From assembly GCA_902520725.1 (NCBI GenBank), contig CABYPB010000001.1, positions 56,111 to 120,110 on the forward strand: 64,000 nt of DNA, written 5' to 3'. Below, piece after piece: positions 45,747 through 56,064 of the stretch (within the stretch, counting starts at the first letter, position 1; each line of letters opens with the position of its first letter). This DNA is from an uncultured SAR86 cluster bacterium. GTDB taxonomy: Bacteria; Pseudomonadota; Gammaproteobacteria; Magnimaribacterales; D2472. A program made the position numbers and the translations under genes. Below the pieces are notes generated by a model. It was not told where the DNA came from, searched no databases, and was given only the letters and a program-made list of their open reading frames with translations.

Positions 45747-46358
45747 TTATTTAGGTGCAGCCTCAGGCTGAAAATCATAATATCCTGATACAGGAATCAT
45801 AAGATGAACATATGGTGTTCCTTTAAACATCACATAAGGTGATCCTGTCGTGAAATCGGTTGTCGTATTTTCTAAAGATTTTGGATCTTTTGGCATCAAC
45901 ATTAGATGTGCGCCAGATTCAATCCAATCTTCTGGATCAGTACCGGCTTTATCTCCCTCAGAGTATGCTCTAAAGTTATCAGCTCCAGTATCACCATGAA
46001 TCATCCACGCCCATCCATCATTTGCAAGTTCTGGCACTTCCTCTTTCATGTACGCGTTTGCCCAAGCCATAGCATTAGAATCCATGCATGCTGGTGTAGC
46101 CATTCTTGGATCCATTGAATCTCCCATCATATTTGCAGTAAATGCTAAACACGTCCAACCATTTGTACCTTCTTTTAAGACTGTCCCATCAGCACCAATT
46201 ACTGAAGCAAAATCTCCTATAAAACTTGGAGCGGCACCTGTATATGCTTTAATCTGCCATTTTGGTGAATCACTATGCATATGACCTCCTTCATGATGGC
46301 CAGCTATAGAACTTACTGAAAATATTATTGCGATAAAACTAATAAACTTTGTATTCAT
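45747..46358 (-). CDS. secreted protein of unknown function
   Basis: Signal peptide ...SSIAGHHEGGH; intact 203-aa ORF with GWTCLAFTANMMGDSMDPRMATPACMDSNAMAWANAYM and GAHLMLMPKDPKSL. Confidence 0.65.
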   Translation of the reverse strand: MNTKFISFIAIIFSVSSIAGHHEGGHMHSDSPKWQIKAYTGAAPSFIGDFASVIGADGTVLKEGTNGWTCLAFTANMMGDSMDPRMATPACMDSNAMAWANAYMKEEVPELANDGWAWMIHGDTGADNFRAYSEGDKAGTDPEDWIESGAHLMLMPKDPKSLENTTTDFTTGSPYVMFKGTPYVHLMIPVSGYYDFQPEAAPK

Positions 46359-46422
46359 TTTTTTCTCCTGTGATTTTTAAATATCAATACTAATTCTATG
46401 AAAGAATTAAATCTAATACAAA

Positions 46423-47631
46423 TCAATCACTTATGCTTTGCTGAATGTGATTTGTTATAGATCTAAACATGGCTATATGAGCTGCTTTTGAATATTCTTT
46501 TTCAGCTCTGAATCTATGATTAGAAGAGGTTTTTGCTATTACGATGCCTGACTCGGGATCAACATATATAAATTGGTTGTAAACTCCATGAGCTGTAAAG
46601 TCAGTGATTGGATTACCAGGTACCCACCACTGATATCCATATCCCCATTCGCTTGAAGATAATTCTCCAGCATTTGGCATTAAGTGATCAGCATCAGGTG
46701 TGTGTGAGGCTTTTACCCATTCCTTTGGAACAATTTGTTCACCAAACCAACTGCCATTATTTAAATATAAATAACCAAACTTAGAATAGTCTCTTAGGGT
46801 TGCATTTAATCCACCAAGAGCCATATCAACTCCAGTTTTATCAGTTATGTAATAAGCATCACTTTCCATGCCGATTTTGCTCCAGATTTTTTTAGATAGA
46901 TACTCTCTAAGTGGCATATTAGATACTGATTCTAGAATCATACCAAGGACTTGAGTATCTATACTGACGTAGTGATTGAAAGTACCCTGTTCTTTTTCAT
47001 TTGTTAAGGTTTTTGCAAAATCTCTAAATGGTGTTCCTCTTGCTGCAGCCCTGCCAAATTTATTTATATCTGAATTTGGGTCAGCATAGTCTTCATTGAA
47101 GCCAACCCCTGATGACATCTGAAGAATATTTTTAATTTTTATACCTTCATATCCTGTGTCCTTAAAATCAGGTAAATATTTTGTAGCTGGGTCCTCAATG
47201 CTATCGATTAGACCTTCATCTATGGCTATACCAATTAACGCAGATAAAAATGACTTAGCTACTGACCATGAAATGTGCTTGCTATAACGATCATTGCCGT
47301 TCCAATAATTTTCATAAAGGATTTTATCTTTATGAAGAATGATTAATCCGTCTGTAGAAAAATATTCTAATCCTTCAATAAGATTGTGTTCCTCTCCATC
47401 AAGGCTATATGTTGCTGGCAAATTGATATAGCTTTCTTCAAAAAAGTATGGATTATCTGACGCAGAAATTGGCTCAGATATGAAAAAAAACTTATCCATG
47501 TTTATAAAGTTATAGGCTATCGTCTTTTCGTTATAAAGGTTAGAAAGCTTATAAAGACGAATTAAGTTTGGGCTATAGATTACAAATACGGTAACTAAGA
47601 GAAATATAACAAGAAGTAAAAATTTACTCAT
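46423..47631 (-). CDS. serine hydrolase, class C beta-lactamase-like
   Basis: HISWSVAKSFLSALIGIAIDEG (SxxK), FNHYVSIDTQVLGMILE (YxS), LGGLNATLRDYSKFGYLYLNNG, FTAHGVYNQFIYVDPE. Confidence 0.93.
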   Translation of the reverse strand: MSKFLLLVIFLLVTVFVIYSPNLIRLYKLSNLYNEKTIAYNFINMDKFFFISEPISASDNPYFFEESYINLPATYSLDGEEHNLIEGLEYFSTDGLIILHKDKILYENYWNGNDRYSKHISWSVAKSFLSALIGIAIDEGLIDSIEDPATKYLPDFKDTGYEGIKIKNILQMSSGVGFNEDYADPNSDINKFGRAAARGTPFRDFAKTLTNEKEQGTFNHYVSIDTQVLGMILESVSNMPLREYLSKKIWSKIGMESDAYYITDKTGVDMALGGLNATLRDYSKFGYLYLNNGSWFGEQIVPKEWVKASHTPDADHLMPNAGELSSSEWGYGYQWWVPGNPITDFTAHGVYNQFIYVDPESGIVIAKTSSNHRFRAEKEYSKAAHIAMFRSITNHIQQSISD

Positions 47632-47699
47632 AAGTACAAGTTAACATAACTTCATGATCTACTAATAATATTTGATCAGAATTTGAAGCAGGGAAAAGA

Positions 47700-49130
47700 T
47701 TAATCTGTGATGTTTTTATTAGTGGTGTATATTTCAATGCTTCCTGAAGTATTAATTTTTAAAGGGAAAACAATTAAATCAGGCGTTGCGTTGTCATCAA
47801 TATCATACAAATAACCTTGAGAATCGTCTGTATAAGAGTAAACAGGCCAGTTTGATGTATCTAAATTGAAATAACTTCCATTATCATTAATATATACTTC
47901 CGGCACTCCCCTGTTATTATCTTGATCATTCCACTGTTCACTGAAAACTTGGGCAATAATGTCTTTCCGTTGATCATTATTTACATCAATACAGTCAAAA
48001 AAATTAAAATTATGATTGATCTCCTCGTTAATAATATTAATATCAAGTTCCCTAAGGGATTCATTGTAAATTTCATAAAAAGAAAATATTACAACAGGCA
48101 TTGTTTCAGATTCTGAATAATAGCCTCCTTCTTCTATCTCACCTGAAATAAGCTTGCTAGCATTTATAGTCGCAACGATAATGTCATCTTTTTTACACAT
48201 CTCAGATATCATTCCATGAAAATAATTTTCGCCTTGAATGTTGTAAACGCCTAATTCACTAAAATTATTTGAGCCAGCATTATTCCAGCTTTCAAAATTA
48301 ACCTTAAAGGACTCTTCAATCATAATAGATGAAATAACTTTATTATCTTTGATGAGTTCAAGTCCTTGAGAAAATTCTTTTCTTACACTGTTAATAATAA
48401 AGTCATCGAAAATTAAGAAACTTGCGAAACTCAGATTGTCATAAGAATCAGAAATATTAATCCAGTTTGATCCAATAAGTTCAAAAACTTGTGATGAGTG
48501 CCCAGCAAAAAATACTTTTTTATCTTTGATTTGAACTGAATGACCCCAGTCTTCAGCACCTAATCTTATTACCTGATAACCTGAATCATTGCTTAAAAGG
48601 ACTGCCGGTTTGGCGTAATTTGAGATCATAGATTGATAATTAAATGAAGCTCTGCCATCTTCCCAGTTTATAGCGAAAGCAAAGTCGTCTTTTCCATCTT
48701 CGTTTATATCTCCGCGAGCATACTTTCTACTTGCGCCTCCAAGCTTTGGATTTATTTCACCGAAAACATTAACATTATCGATCTTATATTCTCCAAAATT
48801 ATCACTAACGTAGGCAACTAAAGCATCTGGAGTTGGAGCAATATCGTATTCTGCAGGAGTAAGGCTGTCACACCAATAATGTGCAATAAAGTCTGTATAA
48901 GCATCTTCATTTATCTTAGTTGGAATTAAGAATTGAAATGATGGGTTGTTACATGCATTGGAGTAATAACTTGCAGCATCAAGAAGTGTAATTGGATCAG
49001 AATTGAATAAAGCAATTGGTTCAGGTATTTGATTTGAATTATCAATTGGCAAAGGCGATGAGGTACCTCCTCCGCAACCTGATAATATTATTAAACAAAA
49101 TATAAGGTTATCTTTTAAGATATTTTTCAT
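47700..49130 (-). CDS. FG-GAP/VCBS-like repeat lipoprotein
   Basis: Lipobox LSGCGGG; RGDINEDGKDDFAFAINW, CIDVNNDQRKDIIAQVF, DIDDNATPDLIVFPL repeats. Confidence 0.8.
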   Translation of the reverse strand: MKNILKDNLIFCLIILSGCGGGTSSPLPIDNSNQIPEPIALFNSDPITLLDAASYYSNACNNPSFQFLIPTKINEDAYTDFIAHYWCDSLTPAEYDIAPTPDALVAYVSDNFGEYKIDNVNVFGEINPKLGGASRKYARGDINEDGKDDFAFAINWEDGRASFNYQSMISNYAKPAVLLSNDSGYQVIRLGAEDWGHSVQIKDKKVFFAGHSSQVFELIGSNWINISDSYDNLSFASFLIFDDFIINSVRKEFSQGLELIKDNKVISSIMIEESFKVNFESWNNAGSNNFSELGVYNIQGENYFHGMISEMCKKDDIIVATINASKLISGEIEEGGYYSESETMPVVIFSFYEIYNESLRELDINIINEEINHNFNFFDCIDVNNDQRKDIIAQVFSEQWNDQDNNRGVPEVYINDNGSYFNLDTSNWPVYSYTDDSQGYLYDIDDNATPDLIVFPLKINTSGSIEIYTTNKNITD

Positions 49131-49142
49131 TTAGATAAATAT

Positions 49143-49502
49143 CTAGATCCATTGATCATTAGGTGCAGTTAGTTCTCCTTCATTGTCTCCAGTATTAACA
49201 ACTCCTGATGGCTCAACTAACATTATTTTTGCTTCCTTCTTTGCATAGGGTTTATGCTTGGTACCAATGGGAACAACTATCATTTCACCCTCATTAATCT
49301 CAACTGTTTCGTTTTCAAACTCAATAAATATTTGCCCTTCAAGCACTATAAATACCTCATCTGTATCGTCATGCTTATGCCAAGTAAAGTCATTCTCAAT
49401 TTTGACAAGTTTAAATTGATAGTCGTTCATTTGCGCAATTACTTTAGGAGACCACTGATCGGTGAACTTACTAAATTTTGATGTGAAGTTTATCTTTTTC
49501 AT
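49143..49502 (-). CDS. cupin domain protein
   Basis: FTWHKHDDTDEVFIVLEGQIFIEFENETVEINEGEMIVVPIGTKHKPYA. Confidence 0.94.
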   Translation of the reverse strand: MKKINFTSKFSKFTDQWSPKVIAQMNDYQFKLVKIENDFTWHKHDDTDEVFIVLEGQIFIEFENETVEINEGEMIVVPIGTKHKPYAKKEAKIMLVEPSGVVNTGDNEGELTAPNDQWI

Positions 49503-49547
49503 AATTAATTAATATTAGTATATTTTTCTAAATGCTAAAATAATAGT

Positions 49548-51002
49548 ATGCAAAACTATAACATCCTATTTGCTTGCCTGATTTCTTGTTCTTTGATATC
49601 CGAAGAGGTTGATAAGACTTATGGTAAAGGTTTGCCAAGGGATTCAGAGAGTTTAATTCCAAGTGATGCTTCATATCCAGAATGGGAAACTGGGGAATAT
49701 ACATCAATAGATCCTCAAAGAATGAAAGATGTTGTTATAGATATTTCAAATATCGCTTTGGAAAGTGAAAAAAGGACACCTTATTGGGGAAGACTGCCTG
49801 GAACTCCTGAAGATAAAAAAACCATGGACTATATTGAAGCTAAATTAGTTAATCTTGGCTTTAATATTGAAAAAAAAGATGTTTACATAACAAAAGAGTG
49901 GCGGCCGAGACAGTGGTCATTAAATTACGAATTTAATGATAAGTCTTACTCTATTGCTTCTGCATTTCCAACAGGTGAAAACATCAAGCATCTTGATAGT
50001 AGTTTTAAGACAGAGCTTGTATGGGTCGGTTTAGGATCAGAGGCAGATTTCATTGGAAAAGATATCAAAGGAAAGGCTGTAGTTATTTATAGCTTCTTTG
50101 TGCCTGGTGGAAGAAGTCATTCAGCCAGTAGCAGAGCAGAATTATTTTATGCAAATAAAATCGCCTCTGAGAAAGGCGCAGCATTAATTATAAACATTAT
50201 GGGTGTGCCTGGAGATGCAATGTTTGCAGGAGGCGCATTTCATGGAACAAGTGGGAAGCCTGCATCATCATTTAATGCTCCAGTAATAACTATCAGCCAA
50301 GATGAAGGTTTCTTATTAAGGGATAGAATGCTTAAAGAAACAATTTTTATAGACTTTGATTTAAAGATTGATGTAATTGAAAACCTTAAAACTACTTACA
50401 TGATAGCTAGATTAGATGGTGTGTCAGAAGAGGAAATTTTCATGGGAGCTCATACAGATGGTTATTTCCAAGGTTCAATGGATAATGCAAGTGGTATTGC
50501 AGTAGGGTTAGAAATGGCTGAGTATTACTCAAAGCTAAAAAAATCAGATAGGCCTAGATCTATATCATTTTTTTTATATCCTGATCATCATCATGGAGAA
50601 TATAGCGTTAGAGAAGTCGAAGAGTATTACGACTGGGATAATGTTGCGGTCATTCTTACTTTGGAGCATCCAAGCCAGTCTCAATTATATTGGTTCAACG
50701 AAGATATTATGGTTTCAAATGCAATAGGTTCTTTTCGATGGAATGTTATGGGTAGCGACAAACTTAAATCTATATTTAAAAGAAGGCTCAAAGAAAACGG
50801 TGTTTCAATTTATAACTATATGACTGATGGTCCTAAGCTCACGGATAAAGCTCCTGGCTTTCATATTATTGATCATGTTATTTATCACACAACATTTGAT
50901 ATACCTGAACTTGTGCCAGCCGAGGGCATGAAAAGATCCGCCAAGGCATTTCTTGGAATTATTGATGATGTAAATAAGCTCTCTTTAGAAGAATTGAGAT
51001 AA
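49548..51002 (+). CDS. M28 family metallopeptidase (secreted)
   Basis: GRLPGTPEDKKTMDYIEAKL, PA-like insert, EEIFMGAHTDGYFQGSMDNASGIAVGLEMAEYYSKL, FHIIDHVIYHTTFD. Confidence 0.88.
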   Translation: MQNYNILFACLISCSLISEEVDKTYGKGLPRDSESLIPSDASYPEWETGEYTSIDPQRMKDVVIDISNIALESEKRTPYWGRLPGTPEDKKTMDYIEAKLVNLGFNIEKKDVYITKEWRPRQWSLNYEFNDKSYSIASAFPTGENIKHLDSSFKTELVWVGLGSEADFIGKDIKGKAVVIYSFFVPGGRSHSASSRAELFYANKIASEKGAALIINIMGVPGDAMFAGGAFHGTSGKPASSFNAPVITISQDEGFLLRDRMLKETIFIDFDLKIDVIENLKTTYMIARLDGVSEEEIFMGAHTDGYFQGSMDNASGIAVGLEMAEYYSKLKKSDRPRSISFFLYPDHHHGEYSVREVEEYYDWDNVAVILTLEHPSQSQLYWFNEDIMVSNAIGSFRWNVMGSDKLKSIFKRRLKENGVSIYNYMTDGPKLTDKAPGFHIIDHVIYHTTFDIPELVPAEGMKRSAKAFLGIIDDVNKLSLEELR

Positions 51003-51003
51003 G

Positions 51004-51498
51004 TTAATTTTTCAGCTCTGCTGATCTTGTCCCATCTTTATTTAGGGTAATATTCAATGGCTGCCATTCTTCATGACCACAGACTCCCATAAAGCATCCC
51101 TCAACTTTTAGATTACCATTTTCAAGTAATTGAAGATTTGATTTAAAAACTCTTCCGCGCCCTGGGTCATAAATCTTTCCCTCTTTATAATGCGTTTCTC
51201 TAGATTGAGAGTATTCAAAACCTTCAAGTAAATTAATTCCAACTAATGGTCTATTTCTTAAAGATTTTTTTTTGTTATTGGTGTCGAGTATAGATTTTGG
51301 ATCTACTCCCTCCTCAACAAAAATATGTTCTATTGTTGCGCAAAGCTCGTTGTCGCATTTTTTTACTTCGACAATTGAAGCCGATGTAAGCCAATAGCCC
51401 TCAATTAAATTATCTTCTTGAGCGTTAGTATTAAGTGAACACAAAACTAAAAAAGAAATGTGAATAAATTTATAGACTGAAGTATTTAATAATTTCAT
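51004..51498 (-). CDS. DUF2147 family protein
   Basis: IEGYWLTSASIVEVKKCDNELCATIEHI, ETHYKEGKIYDPGRGRVFKSNLQLLENGNLKVEGCFMGVCGHEEW. Confidence 0.88.
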   Translation of the reverse strand: MKLLNTSVYKFIHISFLVLCSLNTNAQEDNLIEGYWLTSASIVEVKKCDNELCATIEHIFVEEGVDPKSILDTNNKKKSLRNRPLVGINLLEGFEYSQSRETHYKEGKIYDPGRGRVFKSNLQLLENGNLKVEGCFMGVCGHEEWQPLNITLNKDGTRSAELKN

Positions 51499-52018
51499 TC
51501 TCTAGTGTATTTTTGGATAAGCATTTTCTATAAGGATTTGCGTCATATACTGGATTCCCAACAAGTAAGTCCTTTGATTTATTTGTAGCAAATCTCCATC
51601 TGGTTCCCGTTTCCTTTGATGTAAAAGTATACTTTATGTGAAATTTTTCAAACAGAACGCCTTTATCAGCATTTTTTAGTTTGATATCAACGTCTGCTTT
51701 AAGCTTGGTGCCAAATATTCTTTCTATGTAATCAACATAAATTTCATCATTCATGAAGCCACAGTCAATATAGGAAGGTATATCTTCAACATTAAAGTTT
51801 ATAGAAATAGGCTCTTCTAGATTTATTTTATCTTTTTGTAAGAACATTTGTAGTTTTATCTTAATCTGCTCAATCTGATCATTAGAATAAGCAACTAATT
51901 CGTATATATTTTTAAATTCCTCAAGCTCTTGCGGCGGCTTGTAGATATTTTTTGATTCTTGGACCTCACATCCTGCCAAGAAGAAAAATGAAAAAATAAG
52001 AAAATATTTCTTACTCAT
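51470..52018 (-). CDS. uncharacterised lipoprotein
   Basis: Signal peptide and lipobox FFFLAGCEVQE; intact 182-aa ORF. Confidence 0.65.
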   Translation of the reverse strand: MSKKYFLIFSFFFLAGCEVQESKNIYKPPQELEEFKNIYELVAYSNDQIEQIKIKLQMFLQKDKINLEEPISINFNVEDIPSYIDCGFMNDEIYVDYIERIFGTKLKADVDIKLKNADKGVLFEKFHIKYTFTSKETGTRWRFATNKSKDLLVGNPVYDANPYRKCLSKNTLENEIIKYFSL

Positions 52019-52024
52019 TTTAAA

Positions 52025-53062
52025 TTAGTCCTTGAGCAATAAAATCCAGTCTTTAACCATTTCAACAGCCTCTTGATGAGTAAGAGCTCTTCCAGATTCT
52101 GGCATCATCACTCCAGGGTCCATTGATATCATCCTATGCAATAAGATAGATTCTTCTGGCTTTCCAGGAACAATCGAATATTTCATTCCTCCACTACCTC
52201 GACCAGTAGCAACTGGTTTTTTGTATATTCCTAGATGAGTCTCCCTGCTCTCATTTAAATGGAGATATAAACCCGTTGAATTTGCATTTCCTGTTGGTGA
52301 GTGACAATGTCCACAATTAATATCTAAATAAGACCTAACTCTGTCATTGATGTCCTGATTAGTATCGGTCCAGTCAACAGGTGAAGTAAGTTCTAGAGGG
52401 TATTCATCAATTATTTGTCTATTCATCCAATATGCAAGCTGATTAAATTCTCCGTCTTTAAACTCAAGGTCTTTATTAATATTTCTTGCTTTGGGTCCAA
52501 TAGGAGTTATTTCGTCATCAGCTGCATGACACTCTTTGCATTGATTTACATTTGGAACTCTATATCTGACATTTTTTTCAACTCCCGTAAAGTCTGTCCA
52601 AGCAGCATTGATAGTTTTACCAGCAACTTTTTTGAAAGCTTCATTTTGTTCTTCATTCCAAGCATAAGATACAGCTTCCCAACCATCCTCTTTTCTTAAA
52701 AGAAGTCTGGTCTCTAAAAGATTTTTACCTTTTTCAGGGTCTCTTTCGTCAACAGGATAGTAAAAAGTTTTTATCAACGCCGATCCTTCAGGAAAATCAA
52801 ATACCCAATCCTCTTTATATTGAGCTTTAGTATTTTTTGGGACATAAACCCACCTTTGCTTATACGAATAATCTGAAAATAAAGTAGAAATCAGTTCATA
52901 TGGAAGTACATCATCATGAGGAATTTGTGCCGAAGCATCTTTAAAAAAACTGAAATCAGATAACTTGTTTGGGAAAGTATCTGCAGTTATTAAGACACCA
53001 TTTACTGCATATATATTTGTACACAGCAAAATCGCCATTAAAAATTTAGATACCTTTTTCAT
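52025..53062 (-). CDS. SO2930-type diheme c-type cytochrome
   Basis: Two CxxCH: QCKECHAADDE and NCGHCHSPTGNANSTGLYL; PYELISTLFSDYSYKQRWVYVP; adjacent to parallel beta-helix protein. Confidence 0.9.
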   Translation of the reverse strand: MKKVSKFLMAILLCTNIYAVNGVLITADTFPNKLSDFSFFKDASAQIPHDDVLPYELISTLFSDYSYKQRWVYVPKNTKAQYKEDWVFDFPEGSALIKTFYYPVDERDPEKGKNLLETRLLLRKEDGWEAVSYAWNEEQNEAFKKVAGKTINAAWTDFTGVEKNVRYRVPNVNQCKECHAADDEITPIGPKARNINKDLEFKDGEFNQLAYWMNRQIIDEYPLELTSPVDWTDTNQDINDRVRSYLDINCGHCHSPTGNANSTGLYLHLNESRETHLGIYKKPVATGRGSGGMKYSIVPGKPEESILLHRMISMDPGVMMPESGRALTHQEAVEMVKDWILLLKD

Positions 53063-53067
53063 AATCC

Positions 53068-54339
53068 TTATATGCCTTCAATGTTAATCGGCTTGAGTGG
53101 ATTAATTACCCCTTGAAATTCATCAATGTCTGTTAGTATTGGGTTAGAAAATCCCATCATGTATTTGATAGCACTGATGGTAAGAAAGGTTACATTTTCA
53201 TCTTCGCTTATTATTAATTTTTCTTCTTCAGGTTGACCGAATATTAATTGTGATAATGGCGCAACACCATCCCAAAAAATATCAGGCATATTTCCGTCAC
53301 TTATTTCAAAAAGCGTCTTAGCTAATTCTCCAGTGTTAATGTCAGGATCAAATCCAGCAGGGCCGTATGTGTTGTTATGAACTTGAATTCTTTTCGGGTG
53401 TGGGTAATAGTTTGGATCGTCTGTTTTATCAGAATATGAAACAATAGATAGATTAACTGTTCCATTACCACTCATAAGATTATTGAAAACTTCAACATCT
53501 GAATTAGCCATAATTATTATTCCAGTGCCTCTTGGAACCTCCCCTACTATATTTCCTTCAGGTGCAAAGTTATCAGTATCATTATCAATTGATTGATTAT
53601 CAAAAACTCTTATGTGATGGCCTCCTTGTTGAGGTAGGTCAGGAAGATCAAATATAAGAATGCCTCCAGTATTATGAGATGCTAGATTATTATAGACGTC
53701 TGCATAATAAGAGTTCTCTATCTCAATTCCAGCAACGTTATATTGAGCAATACTATTTCTGACTATTATGTTTTTAGACTGACCTACATAGATTCCTGCA
53801 TCAGACGCGCCAATTGCAACACACCCATCAATCAAAACATCTTCTGATTCGACTGGATAAAATCCGTATGCCCCGTTTGTACTTTTTGGTCCACCAGTCC
53901 ATTCTGTTCTGAGGTTAATCATGTTAATCCCATCAGCACCAATAACTTTTAAGGCATCTCCTTTTGCATCTAAAATAGCAAAATCTTTAAGTGTTACTTT
54001 ATTAGAGGTTACTAACAGGCCCTGTGCCCCTGATTGCTGATTCTTGAAATCTAGAATGGTCTTATCCATGCCTTCTCCAATTACAGTAACACCATCGATG
54101 TCAAGTGAGAGACCATCTTCAAAACTATAGTAGCCAGACTTTATTAAAAGAATGTCTCCTTCTTCCATCAAGATCATAGCCTCTTGAAGTCTTTCATGAG
54201 CATTTTCACCAGGCTCAATAATCATTTCTTTAGAAAAGACGTTTGTAATAAGAAATAAGACAGGCAATAAAAATATATAATGCTTAAGAATCCCTAAAGA
54301 AGAAATATTTTTTGATTTTTTTAAAGAAATAATTTTCAC
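53068..54339 (-). CDS. parallel beta-helix repeat protein (partner of SO2930-type cytochrome)
   Basis: Repeated beta-helix rungs: TVIGEGMDKTILDFKNQ, VLIDGCVAIGASDAGIYVGQSKNIIVRNSIAQYNVAGIEIENSYYADVYNNLASHNTGGILIFDLPDLPQQGG. Confidence 0.9.
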   Translation of the reverse strand: MKIISLKKSKNISSLGILKHYIFLLPVLFLITNVFSKEMIIEPGENAHERLQEAMILMEEGDILLIKSGYYSFEDGLSLDIDGVTVIGEGMDKTILDFKNQQSGAQGLLVTSNKVTLKDFAILDAKGDALKVIGADGINMINLRTEWTGGPKSTNGAYGFYPVESEDVLIDGCVAIGASDAGIYVGQSKNIIVRNSIAQYNVAGIEIENSYYADVYNNLASHNTGGILIFDLPDLPQQGGHHIRVFDNQSIDNDTDNFAPEGNIVGEVPRGTGIIIMANSDVEVFNNLMSGNGTVNLSIVSYSDKTDDPNYYPHPKRIQVHNNTYGPAGFDPDINTGELAKTLFEISDGNMPDIFWDGVAPLSQLIFGQPEEEKLIISEDENVTFLTISAIKYMMGFSNPILTDIDEFQGVINPLKPINIEGI

Positions 54340-54403
54340 CCCAAATAGTATGCTGTCATCATTGTATTAGAAATAACCATCAAGAAACAGATATGTCTTT
54401 ATA

Positions 54404-54862
54404 TTAAGGAAGAATTTCTACAGTAATTTCATTAGATAAAGCGAGTTCTTTTTTATCATTAATTATGACTGGCGTATGCTGATAATCTCCTAGGGCAAGT
54501 TGAAGAACATACTTACCAGGTGGTAATGAGAGCTCGGCTTCTGTTTGCCCTCCACCAAAATGCAAAACATTCCTATCAAAAGGTATAGGTATGCCTACAT
54601 TTTCTGTTACGTTGTAAGCCTTATTTATTATTAAGTGATGATGGCCGCTAACATTGCATTTGTCGATTCTTTCAACCATAACTCCAGCTGGACTAATAGA
54701 GATATTTTTAGAACCAAACTCAACTTTAAAGGTGGATTCTGACGTTTGAAAGCCATCTTTTGGTGAGGTAAAAAATAATTCTACTGGATCACAGTTGCCA
54801 GAATCTTGCTCCAAGGATATGAGTAAAGGTGATAAGAACATTAGTACATAGAGTTTTTTCAT
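54404..54862 (-). CDS. DUF4399 family secreted protein
   Basis: FFTSPKDGFQTSESTFKVEFGSKNISISPAG...GHHHLIIN...HFGGGQTEAELSLPPGKYVLQLALGDYQHTP. Confidence 0.92.
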   Translation of the reverse strand: MKKLYVLMFLSPLLISLEQDSGNCDPVELFFTSPKDGFQTSESTFKVEFGSKNISISPAGVMVERIDKCNVSGHHHLIINKAYNVTENVGIPIPFDRNVLHFGGGQTEAELSLPPGKYVLQLALGDYQHTPVIINDKKELALSNEITVEILP

Positions 54863-54864
54863 AA

Positions 54865-55698
54865 TTAATTTTTTGTTGGTGGTGGCCCAAAGAACGAATA
54901 TAAGGCCTCGTTGAAATTCTTAGCTTCTTTTATATTTTTAAATATTTTTTGCCAGCCCATAAATGTAATTTTAGTTGGATTATATGTGTTTACATTATTT
55001 ACAAGACCAAATTTTACTTTCTCCTGCTCTGGTTCGAAGGTTCCAAACATTCTATCCCAAATTATTAATAGATTTCCATAATTTTTATCTATGTATTGGC
55101 TATTAGAGCCATGGTGAACCCTATGATGCGATGGAGTGTTAAAAATCCATTCTAATGGGCCTAATTTCCCAACTATTTGAGTATGGCCAACTATTCCCCA
55201 CAAGGTGCTTATTACCCCAGCAACAGCAATTATTGTAGGATCAAAGCCAATTAAAGGAAGAATCATAAAAAATGGAATCTTTGATAATGGACCAAACCAA
55301 GCTTGCCTAAATGAAACAGCAAAATTCATTTCTTCACTTGAATGATGGCTCATATGAATAGCCCACAAAAAATTTACCCTATGAGAAATTCGGTGGTAAA
55401 TATAAAAAACTAGGTCTATCAATATAAAAGTAGCTATCCAAATCATCCACACTGGCATGAGTTCCTGAAGATTGAATATTTTGAATTGGAACAAATAAAA
55501 ATGTAATGCAAGGGTCAGTCCCTTTAGTGCAAAAACCATTAAAATGTTTCCAGAAAGCAAGCCAACAGTGCAAAAAGTATCGTTTTTTCTGTAAAGGTTT
55601 TTGTTGTATATGCTTGAAAATAAAACTTCCAATAATATCATTCCTAAGACGATCGGAGCCCCTATTGCGTATACTTCATTTATTGTTATTTCTGTCAT
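54865..55698 (-). CDS. sterol desaturase / fatty acid hydroxylase family protein
   Basis: YIYHRISHRVNFLWAIHMSHHSSEEMN, GHTQIVGKLGPLEWIFNTPSHHRVHHGSNSQYIDKNYGNLLIIWDRMFGTF (eight-His pattern). Confidence 0.94.
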   Translation of the reverse strand: MTEITINEVYAIGAPIVLGMILLEVLFSSIYNKNLYRKNDTFCTVGLLSGNILMVFALKGLTLALHFYLFQFKIFNLQELMPVWMIWIATFILIDLVFYIYHRISHRVNFLWAIHMSHHSSEEMNFAVSFRQAWFGPLSKIPFFMILPLIGFDPTIIAVAGVISTLWGIVGHTQIVGKLGPLEWIFNTPSHHRVHHGSNSQYIDKNYGNLLIIWDRMFGTFEPEQEKVKFGLVNNVNTYNPTKITFMGWQKIFKNIKEAKNFNEALYSFFGPPPTKN

Positions 55699-55704
55699 AA
55701 AAAA

Positions 55705-56064
55705 CTATTTTTTTTCAGATTCTACTAAAACTTCTTTAGGTAATTCAAATCCACATCTGTCTAAACACCAAGTGTTGATAACGTCTTGAGTAGTTAATTT
55801 ACCATATAGATGAGGAAATGTTCCTGTTCGTCCTTCAGAGTTGGCTTTTTCAAAAACCAAGTTATCTTTAATATTCTCTTTATCAATTTGTAGTAAGACA
55901 ACTTTCTTTTGATCTTTAAAATACAAATGAAGAGTTAAGGCGAGTTGCTTTGAGGTAGAGAAGTGAACAAAACCATCTTCTTCATCTAAGTTTGTAATGA
56001 TTTGACCAGAAGAAGAAGCTGCATGCCACTCGTCTTCGGTAAGCACTTTATATATGTCAGACAT
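55705..56064 (-). CDS. DUF952 family protein
   Basis: IYKVLTEDEWHAASSSG....LDEEDGFVHFSTSKQLALTLHLYFKDQKKVVLLQID....FPHLYGKL. Confidence 0.93.
   Translation of the reverse strand: MSDIYKVLTEDEWHAASSSGQIITNLDEEDGFVHFSTSKQLALTLHLYFKDQKKVVLLQIDKENIKDNLVFEKANSEGRTGTFPHLYGKLTTQDVINTWCLDRCGFELPKEVLVESEKK

Noticed and set aside
46423-47631. Beta-lactamase-like gene as antibiotic resistance
   Set aside because: Class C-like serine hydrolase family is broad (esterases, peptidases); N-terminal extension and motifs do not support a true beta-lactamase.
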